From IMG/VR virus record IMGVR_UViG_3300046008_000503, positions 1-30,587 of that record: a DNA stretch of 30,587 bases. The stretch is one strand, 5' to 3'. A model generated the notes under the pieces. The model was not told the origin of the DNA and searched no databases. It saw nothing but the letters and a program-made list of their open reading frames with translations. This stretch comes from a virus. Shown in pieces: positions 22,468 through 30,587 of this stretch; the stretch's first letter is position 1, and each line of letters starts with the position of its first letter. The position numbers and the translations under genes were made by a program.

Positions 22468-24099
22468 CTAGAAGCCTAATACGATAATTAGTTGTTCGCG
22501 TTGGTTGATATCTCTTGTAATTGGAGATCTATAGTCTTTGTAGATAATATTACCTGATCTATTAATCTCTGAGTCAATCAGAACTAATTTATTACCTGTA
22601 ATCTGTGTATCTGTAGATCCACGCATAACTTTTACATCTTCCGTTCTTGTTGATGTAACAGTAATTTGAGCAGCTACTGAAGGAGTTGTATCACCATCAA
22701 ATGAACTGCTTGTAATAACTTCATTTGGTTTTTCTGTTACTAGATTTGCTTCAAGTCCGTAATTCTTACCTCTTGATGCAAAATCACCTGTGTCAAAATT
22801 AAGACCTGTAATACCACCAGTACCAGAAACACTTGTAACATAAGCCTTTGCTCCAATACCAACATCACTCGCACTTGAGAAGCCAACAACATCGCCTACA
22901 TGATATCCAGCACCCGCAGTAGAAATAGTATAAGTAAGAATTTGATTTGATATAAAATCTTTCTCCTTGAATACAATACTTGCTGATAATGTACCAGAAT
23001 CAAAATCTACTACTCGTGCAGAAGCACCTGATGTAAGTCCAATCAACTCATCATCTGGATTAATAGATGTTGCTAATAGTGAATATGATACAGTTTGAAA
23101 CTTAAGTTTTTCCATTGCACTATATGTTGGCTCAATAGCAGTTGCACCATTTGATGTTTTAGTAAGACCATTCATTAAGAAGATCTTTCTATAGTCATTA
23201 CTTGTTGTAAAGTCACCAGCACCAGCATTGAAACTTAATGTATTATTAATCATCAAACCTGATACTAATAACTCAGAAACAGCATCAGATCCATGTCCGA
23301 GAATTGGAGAAATAACCGGTGTTATTTCTGCTGGAGTAACTGCTGTATCAAGAATATTAGGTGTTATCTGAACTGTTGCGTAAGTATAACCTTGACCTTT
23401 ATTAGTGATTGTTATACCAACAATACTTCCACCACTTATTGATGCAGTTGCTGTAGCATTAACACCATTACCTTTAACTACTAAAGTAGGAATATTATTA
23501 TATCCTGTACCACCAAGAACAATTTCATACTTATCAATTGTGCCAGGAATTGAGTTATCTTGTACTGTTTGTTGATCTGTAGATCCAACATCTTCACCAT
23601 CAACAATTTTACGTACTGGCATCCAAGAATTTGTTAAGAAACCAATAACATCAGAAGTAGTAAGTGCGAACATATATTTCCACTTATAGTTATCTGATGT
23701 TGTGACAATACTTGTAGAAGTAGAAGTAGGTTCAATAGTTGATGGTTGCTGAATACCATTAACAATAGGAACATCAATACACTTATAGACTTTATATGTA
23801 GATGTTAAGACATAGAATCTACTAGCAGACGCTTTACCATAGTAATCATATAGATCACCTTTTCGCCAGTTAATTCTCGGTACAACATAGATAGTCTTTT
23901 CTTTATCTACACGTAATACAGACATTAATTCTGGGAAGTCAAAACCATCATTGTCACTTGGTGACGTTGGAAGATCATCAGCACCCCAAGGAGTTGGCTT
24001 TGCAATACCTAGATAATAATATGCAGAAGCATTTGCTAAAGAATCTCTAAATGTCTTTAGTTGTGAAAACTTAAATTTGTGGGTTACTATTGAAGGCAT
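22468..24099 (-). CDS. gp8-like baseplate wedge protein, longest paralogue (543 aa)
   Basis: Termini match T4 gp8: start SIVTHKFKFSQLKTFRDSLA, then YLGIAKPTPWGADDLP, VPRINWRKGDLYDYYGK, YKWKYMFALTTSDVIGF, and end YKDYRSPITRDINQREQLII. T4 gp8 is 334 aa; the extra about 200 aa come from GSGY-type beta repeats (GGTGYNNIPTLVVKGNG, NKGQGYTYATVQITPN, GAGYHVGDVVGFSSAS) in the middle, the same repeat family as the giant protein at the window's right end. In T4, gp8 dimers join the baseplate wedge and contact gp7 and gp10. The ATG overlaps the stop of the previous paralogue (TAATG) with GGAG upstream. Confidence 0.8.
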   Translation of the reverse strand: MPSIVTHKFKFSQLKTFRDSLANASAYYYLGIAKPTPWGADDLPTSPSDNDGFDFPELMSVLRVDKEKTIYVVPRINWRKGDLYDYYGKASASRFYVLTSTYKVYKCIDVPIVNGIQQPSTIEPTSTSTSIVTTSDNYKWKYMFALTTSDVIGFLTNSWMPVRKIVDGEDVGSTDQQTVQDNSIPGTIDKYEIVLGGTGYNNIPTLVVKGNGVNATATASISGGSIVGITITNKGQGYTYATVQITPNILDTAVTPAEITPVISPILGHGSDAVSELLVSGLMINNTLSFNAGAGDFTTSNDYRKIFLMNGLTKTSNGATAIEPTYSAMEKLKFQTVSYSLLATSINPDDELIGLTSGASARVVDFDSGTLSASIVFKEKDFISNQILTYTISTAGAGYHVGDVVGFSSASDVGIGAKAYVTSVSGTGGITGLNFDTGDFASRGKNYGLEANLVTEKPNEVITSSSFDGDTTPSVAAQITVTSTRTEDVKVMRGSTDTQITGNKLVLIDSEINRSGNIIYKDYRSPITRDINQREQLIIVLGF

Positions 24100-25427
24100 T
24101 AAAACTCCAGCGCAATAAACAATTTCTCTTTTTGATTTATATCCCTCGTAATGTATCTTCTATAATCTTTATACAATACAGAGCCTGAATTTGGTTTTAG
24201 TTCTGGGTTTGTTATTGAAATGAGTGTTACATTTCTTGGTGAAATTCCGTTTGTTCTAAATGTTACTGTATGACCAGCAGTAAATGTACCAATCTTAGAA
24301 TTAATCTTTACATAATTACTTACAGTGTTAACCTCAACAACTACAGCAGTTGCTCCAGAAACATCATCTGTAACAATATCATCTACTAATACATTACTTA
24401 CAGAACTACAATAGTACTTATAACATGCATCATAAGTAGATGTTGTAGCTAAATTACCGCCAAACTCAAGTGGAGTAGATATTAATGTTATTTTTCTATA
24501 ATCATTAGCAGTAATAAAGTCACCAGAACCTTCATTAAAGTTCAATGAAGCAATACATAACATATATCTTGCATTTAATTCAACAACAGCATCAGATCCA
24601 TGTCCATTCACAGGTGATACTACAACTGATGTATTTAGATTTGTTCCAGTAGGAAGATCTAATCTCGCCCAAGAATAACCAGACCCTCTTGATACAACAG
24701 TCACATTTGTAATAATACCACCAGAAGCAGTAACGTTAACAACAGCTCCAGTACCATTACCAACTAACGGAACATTAGTTGCTGATGAGTAACCTGTGCC
24801 ACCATTAATTATATTAACATTAGTAATCTCACCCTTAACGGCATTCTGTTGAACATTCCACTGATTAGAACCTGAGATCTCATCTTGTTGTACTAATACT
24901 GTTCTAACTGGAATCCATTCTTCCGTAAGCATTGAAATAGCTTCAAGTGGAGTAATAGTATACATATACTTCCACTCATAACCATCTGCTAAAGTTGTTG
25001 TACCTGTTGTAGAAGTACTAGTTGGCATTATAGTTGAAACTACATTACTTGCTCTTGTAATACACTTATAGACATTATAGTCTGATGTTAGTACATAATT
25101 TGGAAGAGAAGCATTTGCTCCAATCTCACCATAGTATGAGTACTTCGTATCTACAGGAACAGTTCTCCAACTATTATAATTAACTCTTGGAATAGCAGTT
25201 GCCACATTAGTTTTATTAATTCTTTTTACTGAGAGTAAGTCCCATAAGTCTACACCATTTGAAGAACTAGTTGGAGTTGCCGGAGCCATTTCCGTAGCAC
25301 CAATACCATCATCAGAAGTCCAAGGAGTTGACTTACCAATTCCAAGATATAATGGGATTGCATCTAGTGATGAAATAAAGTTTCTTATTTTTGCAAAACG
25401 AATTTCGTCTGTAATAATTGCTGTCAT
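24099..25427 (-). CDS. gp8-like baseplate wedge protein, middle paralogue (442 aa)
   Basis: The start TAIITDEIRFAKIRNFISSL and YLGIGKSTPWTSDDG parallel the T4 gp8 start (AIVTSKFRTEKMLNFYNS ... FGRSEPW). The end YKDYRRYITRDINQKEKLFI parallels its MENRPPIIMAMDQTEEINIL. Between are VPRVNYNSWR, YKCITRASN, and YEWKYMYTITPLEAISMLTE. Two GSGY units (GGTGYSSATNVPLVGNGTG, SRGSGYSWARLDLPTG) are inserted near residues 210-255, fewer than in the 543-aa paralogue. A stretch like GDFITANDYRKITLIS is conserved in all three. AGG precedes the ATG, 11 nt after the previous stop. Confidence 0.8.
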   Translation of the reverse strand: MTAIITDEIRFAKIRNFISSLDAIPLYLGIGKSTPWTSDDGIGATEMAPATPTSSSNGVDLWDLLSVKRINKTNVATAIPRVNYNSWRTVPVDTKYSYYGEIGANASLPNYVLTSDYNVYKCITRASNVVSTIMPTSTSTTGTTTLADGYEWKYMYTITPLEAISMLTEEWIPVRTVLVQQDEISGSNQWNVQQNAVKGEITNVNIINGGTGYSSATNVPLVGNGTGAVVNVTASGGIITNVTVVSRGSGYSWARLDLPTGTNLNTSVVVSPVNGHGSDAVVELNARYMLCIASLNFNEGSGDFITANDYRKITLISTPLEFGGNLATTSTYDACYKYYCSSVSNVLVDDIVTDDVSGATAVVVEVNTVSNYVKINSKIGTFTAGHTVTFRTNGISPRNVTLISITNPELKPNSGSVLYKDYRRYITRDINQKEKLFIALEF

Positions 25428-25438
25428 TTGTTAACCTA

Positions 25439-26203
25439 TTAGAATTCAATAACTATTGAGATTGCTTCTTTTTGTGTTGGTGCTCGTTGAGTAAGTTTTC
25501 TATAATCTTTATAGAAGATAAAACCAGAGTTTGGTGATATTTCACTTACTGAATATGTTGATGCTGTACATAATGTTGTGTTATTAGATTCAACAGGTGA
25601 ATCGATAAGGAAGATCTTTCTGTAAGATATACTATTTGAAAAATCAGGAGCGTCAGTATCACTCAATGTAGCATTTATTGCAAGATGTTTGCACTGTAAT
25701 GTTTTGCATGGATCATATGAATCTAATAGTGGATTTGTATCTCCTGTCCAACCATATACTGGTAACCATGATGTAGTTAAGAAGTCTATAATTTGAGTAT
25801 TACCTACTGTATATAAGAATTGCCACTGATAAGTACCTATAGTTTGTGGAGTAGTTTTATTTGTACTTGTTGGTTTTGTAGTTGATGCAACTCCAGGAGA
25901 GTTCTTACATAGATACACATTATAGTCTTCTGTCAAGACATAATTACCCGTTACATAAGTCTTACCAGAAGTCCAATCAACACGAGGAACAACCTTATGT
26001 ATGTCAGAATAATTGACTTTCTTAATAGCTATTAAATCAGCAATATCTTGAGTATGATTATTAAAGCTAGGAATATCTGGTACTTGCTCATCTGCCCAAG
26101 CTGTTGATTTCCCAATACCAAGATAACAATGACCTTGAAGAATATACTGCTTAAAAGCAAATACTTGAGCAAGACTTTGGTAGTTAGTTACGATTGCTGT
26201 CAT
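25439..26203 (-). CDS. gp8-like baseplate wedge protein, shortest paralogue (254 aa)
   Basis: The start TAIVTNYQSLAQVFAFKQYI then CYLGIGKSTAWADEQVP, VPRVDWTSGKTY, VYLCKN, YQWQFLYTVGNTQIIDFL, FSNSISYRKIFLID, and end FYKDYRKLTQRAPTQKEAIS follow the gp8 pattern without the GSGY insert. It is shorter than T4 gp8 (334 aa) and may be a minimal core. Its ATG overlaps the stop of the giant repeat protein (TAATG). Three gp8-like proteins in a row could fill different wedge positions or form heteromers; this is inference. Confidence 0.8.
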   Translation of the reverse strand: MTAIVTNYQSLAQVFAFKQYILQGHCYLGIGKSTAWADEQVPDIPSFNNHTQDIADLIAIKKVNYSDIHKVVPRVDWTSGKTYVTGNYVLTEDYNVYLCKNSPGVASTTKPTSTNKTTPQTIGTYQWQFLYTVGNTQIIDFLTTSWLPVYGWTGDTNPLLDSYDPCKTLQCKHLAINATLSDTDAPDFSNSISYRKIFLIDSPVESNNTTLCTASTYSVSEISPNSGFIFYKDYRKLTQRAPTQKEAISIVIEF

Positions 26204-29200
26204 TATGGTGCCTTAAATGTCAATGTTACATTATTCAATACTTGAGTTGGTGCTTGTGATATAAGCATATAGTCCTCTGATATGTAATTTATTGAGGTTC
26301 CTGCTTGAATTCCAGTACCAGAAACTAACATACCTTTCTTAAGACCTTGAATATTCTTAGTGATCATAACTTTTGTTGTAAGATCTATATTAAAACCATC
26401 AAATTGTGAATTAGCAATAATTGTTGCATCAAGTACATAGATTGTTTTCTTAGCAAAGTTTTCAGTATTTACACTTGAATCTGAAACCCAATCAACTACC
26501 TTTTGATTCTGCACAATACTTACAGGTGTATTTGACATTTGTTTAGCATCAGTCTCAATGTCACCTTGTGTATTACCCATTATCACCGCTAATGCAGATT
26601 GAGTTGTACCTGTTGCCACAACAAGACTTGTTGTGCCTGTTAATACTGTGCCACCAGATATAGTGAATGGTTTTGTATTAAAGATAACATTAAGAGTTTT
26701 TGTTGCAAAGTTAAAGTCAAGTACTCTACCCGTCAATCCTGTAACAGATTCTGTTATTGTTTCATAAGGAATAAATGATCCGGAAACTGATGTTAGTTGT
26801 AAGATTTGATATGAATCATTAATAACATTGTTATCAACGTATTTAAGTGTCTCAATGTTATTTGCATTTGGTAATGTATAAGCAATAATACTAGTATCAA
26901 TATATTTCTTAACATTAAATGTTGACATTTCAATAAAAGAAGTTACATCAATATATTTCTTACCTTGTGATGTTATTGTCAACACAGAAAGCATACCATT
27001 AACTCCTGTAGTTGCAACCGAACTATACAAGCCAGGAACATACTCAGATCCGTAGTTAAGAACAGTAACAGTATTTGTTAATGAACCACCAGCACCTACA
27101 GCATTAACTCTAACGGTAAAATATGACTGATTATGAATTGATGAGTTATTATAGAATGTAACTATATCACCAACAGTAAAGCCAGTACCACCAGAAAGAG
27201 TAAATGTATTAACAGTACCTCTTGAAGCTAACACGTTAATATCATTTGATCCTAAACCACTTGCTACAACTTCTTCAATTAATAACTGACCAAACAGTTT
27301 ATAACCGGCTGGGTGGAATAACTGCTTAATTAATGATCCATATTCATTGATTGATTTTGATGTCTTAATTGCATATGAATATTTCTGATAGAAATCACCA
27401 TCCGTAACATAAGACCTTTGAGAGACTTGAGACTTCTCATCAGTAAATGAACCTGATTCATTAAAGATAGTACCATTGTACAACTCTGCTGTTGCGTTAC
27501 CATCACCTAGTTCTGTAAGATTTAATTTTGGAACTGAAATATAATTAAAGCCTGGATTTAGAATTTTAATTGATTTTAGTTTTCCTATATCAGAACCAAG
27601 AGCAATTAAATTAGCACCAGTACCTACACTTGGAGTTAAGACAGGTTGAATGTTATATCCAATGCCAGGATTTGTAATTTCAACGGATTTAATATTACCA
27701 TTTCTTATAGAATCAACTCTAATCTGTCCATTGATACCGCCAGGAACTGAAGTAAATTCAATTATATCACCAATTGAATATTCTGAACCACCATTAGTAA
27801 TCTCAAATGTCTTAACTCCACCAATTTGAGAAACATTATTTAAAACATTTGCATCTGTAGGTAAGTATACTGATGTCACTTTTAGTGTACCACCAGAACC
27901 TTCATTCACATTAACTAATGTAAGTTTATCATTTTGTGTATAACCAGAACCAACAGCTTCTTGTAAATAAGTAAAGCCTGTAATTGCACCTGATCCACTT
28001 ACACTTCCAACTCTAATTCTTGCGCCAGCACCAAGCATTGGGTATGTTGTGTAAAGAGTATTATATTGACTATAACCGGATCCACCACTTATAATATCAA
28101 TACTAGATAAAGTAATTGCTAAACCAACTGTAGTAGCAGTACAAGCATTTGAAACTTGAACTGCAACCTCACCAGTAACAAGCTCAAGTACTGATTGAAT
28201 AAATGTATCAGCAGGAATACCTGCTCCGGTAACTCTCATTCCGACACAAAGATCTGTTATATCAATATTAGAAATATTAACATTAGAAATTATGTTTGAA
28301 GTATTTGCAATATTACCAGTAGTAGTTACATTATCAACAGAACCTTGTTCATTCACAGCAAGTACTTTTACTTTTGCTCCAGTACCTGAGATATATTGAG
28401 AAGTTGTAATAACATCACCAACTGCGTATCCCGTACCACCGGTAAATGAACCAATAGTAAGAACTTTACCTGAATCAACTGTTCTTATAACTTTTAATGT
28501 TCCAGTACCACCAGTTACAGTAAGTGTATCATTTGCTTTATAGCCACTTCCACGAGAAACAATCTCAACATCGTATAATGTACCATTTGCAATAGTATTA
28601 ACTTTAAATGTAAAACCTATGCCTGTTGAAATTGAGTTGTAGATTGTACCTGCTACATAAGAATCACCACCATCAAGTATAGTAAATGATGTTACCTTAC
28701 CTGATGAAACTGTTTTAACTTTTAGTGTTAAGTATGTATTATGATATGCAGTATCAGATACAACATTAATAATATCATTTACTTTATAATTAGTACCACC
28801 ACTTACAATAGTACCTGCAGTTACATAACCATTTCTTATTTTTCTAATTCTAATTTTTGCATTACCGGTTACAGTAACTTCAGCAGCACTTGCTGAATAG
28901 CCAGAACCTACATTTATAAGATCAAACTCAGCAATACCAGAATCAATTCCAGTTACAGTAATCAAACCGCCTTTACCTGAACTATCTTTTCTTGTACTAT
29001 AATTTCCTAGCACATAACCAACACCACCTGATGTTAAGGTTAATCCTGTTATTGACCCCTTTGCATCTGTATTAGTAACAGTAAATACTGCAAGACCACC
29101 AATCATTGATTCTAAAACTAACTTATCACCTACATTGTAGTATAAGCCTGAGTTAACAATAATCCAACCAGGCTTTGTAGTTACATCTACATATGTATTT

Positions 29201-30587
29201 AAGATTGTACCAGAACCATTAACTTTCTTAATTTTTATTACAGCACCGGCACCAGATTCAAGACCTTCATTAATACCAACTAGATCATATGTTATATCTG
29301 CACTGAATGTACCAAAACTATCATATTTTTCAATAGCAACAATTGATCCAGTTGAAGAAACTTCTAATACTTTAAATCTTGCTTTTGAGTATTCAACATC
29401 ATTAAAGATCTCAACGAGATCACCAACTCTATAACCAGATCCGGCATTAGTAATACTAAATGATTCTATTTGTAATGAATCATCTATAGTAGTAACTGTA
29501 ATTGTTGCATTAATTCCAGGATTTGCTGATACAAGATTTAATCTATCATTGATATTATAATAAGTACCGTTTGATAGTATTTCTAATCCTGTAGGAGCAC
29601 CAGAAGATACTGATGTTACTTTTAATTTTAATCCTGCTGCATTAGATTTAATAGGATTAAGATCTACTAAATCATTTTGTAAATAACCAGAACCACCACT
29701 TAAAATATTTAATGAAGTTACAGAACCAGTTGAAACTGAATTAACTTCAAATGTTAATCCTTTCCCTACCGGTTGCTCTTGATTTAGTTCTAAAATATCA
29801 CCAACTCTATAATCAACACCAGTTGAATCTAATTCTATTGTATTGATTGAAGATCCATCTAAGTGAACAACATGTGCCTTAGCACCAGTACCTGGATCTA
29901 TTGAAGGTGTAATACTAAATGTATCATTAACTTTAAGATTAATACCAGTTCTTGTAAGATTTAATGTACTTATCTCACCAACAGATCTTAATTTTGCGTC
30001 TGCAGTTGCTGCAACAGAAGGGCTTCCGCCGCTTATGCTTACAGTTGGTACTGTTGTATAACCAGAGCCTGGATTTGTTATTTTAATTTCTTTTACCGAT
30101 GATGTAACAACTGGAGTTGCAGTAGCAGCAACAGAGAAGCCACCTCCGGTAAGAACTGCAGATGCAGAGCTATAACCAGTACCTTGATTTAAAATAGAGA
30201 TACTCGTTACATTAAATTCACCAACACAAGTTGCTAAACCTAAAATAGATGGAGAACCACCTACTAAAGTAACCTTAGGTGTATCTGTATAACCGCTTCC
30301 TGGAGTATCAAGAACTATTGTATTAATATATTTTGATATAGTAGATGTTATGTAACCATCTTGTCCTGAAGTTGGAGAACCACCAATAATATTAACAGTT
30401 GGTGCTGAGTCATAACCAGAACCTTTATTTGTTAAAAGTACATTAGTTATTTTATATTTTACTGTTGTTGATAATGCCGCCGAACCTAAGACTTGTGATA
30501 GCACTGGAGTTGGTGCTGATGTATAACCAGAACCAGAAGTTACTAAACTTACTGAATCAATAACTGCATTTAGTTTACATGTAGCCC
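26203..30587 (-). CDS. giant GSGY-repeat virion protein, 5' end outside window
   Basis: The frame stays open to the right edge: upstream of an in-window GTG at 30504, 27 more complete codons (CKLNAVIDSVSLVTSGSGYT ...) continue the same repeat, so that GTG is not the start and the gene is 5'-partial (at least 1460 codons). It holds about 24 copies of a roughly 40-70-aa beta repeat marked by G-S-G-Y, in two flavours: NPGSGYTTVPTVSISGG and NAGSGYRVGDLVEIFND. A helical insertion near the end includes SINEYGSLIKQLFHPAGYKL, a motif of large structural proteins of marine T4-like phages. Modules VGMRVTGAGIPADTFIQS and KKGMLVSGTGIQAGTSINY recur. It lies where T4 has gp7, directly before gp8 genes; homology to gp7 cannot be claimed from sequence alone. 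Likely a baseplate component. Confidence 0.7.
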   Translation of the reverse strand, partial: ATCKLNAVIDSVSLVTSGSGYTSAPTPVLSQVLGSAALSTTVKYKITNVLLTNKGSGYDSAPTVNIIGGSPTSGQDGYITSTISKYINTIVLDTPGSGYTDTPKVTLVGGSPSILGLATCVGEFNVTSISILNQGTGYSSASAVLTGGGFSVAATATPVVTSSVKEIKITNPGSGYTTVPTVSISGGSPSVAATADAKLRSVGEISTLNLTRTGINLKVNDTFSITPSIDPGTGAKAHVVHLDGSSINTIELDSTGVDYRVGDILELNQEQPVGKGLTFEVNSVSTGSVTSLNILSGGSGYLQNDLVDLNPIKSNAAGLKLKVTSVSSGAPTGLEILSNGTYYNINDRLNLVSANPGINATITVTTIDDSLQIESFSITNAGSGYRVGDLVEIFNDVEYSKARFKVLEVSSTGSIVAIEKYDSFGTFSADITYDLVGINEGLESGAGAVIKIKKVNGSGTILNTYVDVTTKPGWIIVNSGLYYNVGDKLVLESMIGGLAVFTVTNTDAKGSITGLTLTSGGVGYVLGNYSTRKDSSGKGGLITVTGIDSGIAEFDLINVGSGYSASAAEVTVTGNAKIRIRKIRNGYVTAGTIVSGGTNYKVNDIINVVSDTAYHNTYLTLKVKTVSSGKVTSFTILDGGDSYVAGTIYNSISTGIGFTFKVNTIANGTLYDVEIVSRGSGYKANDTLTVTGGTGTLKVIRTVDSGKVLTIGSFTGGTGYAVGDVITTSQYISGTGAKVKVLAVNEQGSVDNVTTTGNIANTSNIISNVNISNIDITDLCVGMRVTGAGIPADTFIQSVLELVTGEVAVQVSNACTATTVGLAITLSSIDIISGGSGYSQYNTLYTTYPMLGAGARIRVGSVSGSGAITGFTYLQEAVGSGYTQNDKLTLVNVNEGSGGTLKVTSVYLPTDANVLNNVSQIGGVKTFEITNGGSEYSIGDIIEFTSVPGGINGQIRVDSIRNGNIKSVEITNPGIGYNIQPVLTPSVGTGANLIALGSDIGKLKSIKILNPGFNYISVPKLNLTELGDGNATAELYNGTIFNESGSFTDEKSQVSQRSYVTDGDFYQKYSYAIKTSKSINEYGSLIKQLFHPAGYKLFGQLLIEEVVASGLGSNDINVLASRGTVNTFTLSGGTGFTVGDIVTFYNNSSIHNQSYFTVRVNAVGAGGSLTNTVTVLNYGSEYVPGLYSSVATTGVNGMLSVLTITSQGKKYIDVTSFIEMSTFNVKKYIDTSIIAYTLPNANNIETLKYVDNNVINDSYQILQLTSVSGSFIPYETITESVTGLTGRVLDFNFATKTLNVIFNTKPFTISGGTVLTGTTSLVVATGTTQSALAVIMGNTQGDIETDAKQMSNTPVSIVQNQKVVDWVSDSSVNTENFAKKTIYVLDATIIANSQFDGFNIDLTTKVMITKNIQGLKKGMLVSGTGIQAGTSINYISEDYMLISQAPTQVLNNVTLTFKAP

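Overview
This window looks like a piece of a large tailed-phage genome with T4-type (myovirus) virion genes. It is AT-rich over most of its length and carries every supported gene on the minus strand. Stop/start overlaps (TAATG, ATGA) and gaps of a few bases dominate. Baseplate proteins that end like T4 gp8, a DUF4815-type structural protein, long repetitive fibres, two 2OG-Fe(II) oxygenases and small fibre chaperones are typical of T4-like phages of marine and freshwater bacteria. Nothing here fixes the host: there are no photosynthesis genes, tRNAs or integrase. I saw no CRISPR array, rRNA or insertion sequence.

Read in the direction of transcription (right to left), the layout is as follows. 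(1) 30587-15684 is the baseplate block: a giant beta-repeat protein running off the window edge, three tandem gp8-like wedge paralogues (254, 442 and 543 aa), a 1367-aa DUF4815 protein and an 878-aa structural protein. (2) 15684-8918 is the first fibre block: a 71-aa coiled-coil protein, two fibre proteins of more than 900 aa and a glycine-rich adhesin. (3) 8915-7296 is a modification/assembly block: a 2OG-Fe(II) oxygenase, a phage_tail_APC-like fibre assembly protein and a second 2OG-Fe(II) oxygenase. (4) A 169-bp gap carries a palindrome and a late-promoter-like octamer. (5) 7126-4994 holds four small genes: three conserved phage proteins of unknown role and a two-helix membrane protein that may be a holin. 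(6) 4991-565 is a second fibre cassette: five short fibre-like proteins, the last a six-repeat beta-propeller, then a 102-aa helical protein and a DUF4376 protein. Part of this cassette is clearly more GC-rich than the rest. (7) 388-1 holds a small membrane-anchored protein and the start of a gene encoding a secreted protein.

The genes work together as late virion genes. Blocks 1-3 would build the baseplate and one set of fibres. Block 6 looks like an independently acquired alternative fibre set with its own helper, joined through a homologous 'QDHVHP' module that also sits in the main fibre at about 10.2 kb. The most interesting points are the three gp8 paralogues, the GSGY repeat family spread over several baseplate and fibre proteins, the two oxygenases next to a glycine-rich adhesin, and the mosaic fibre junction.
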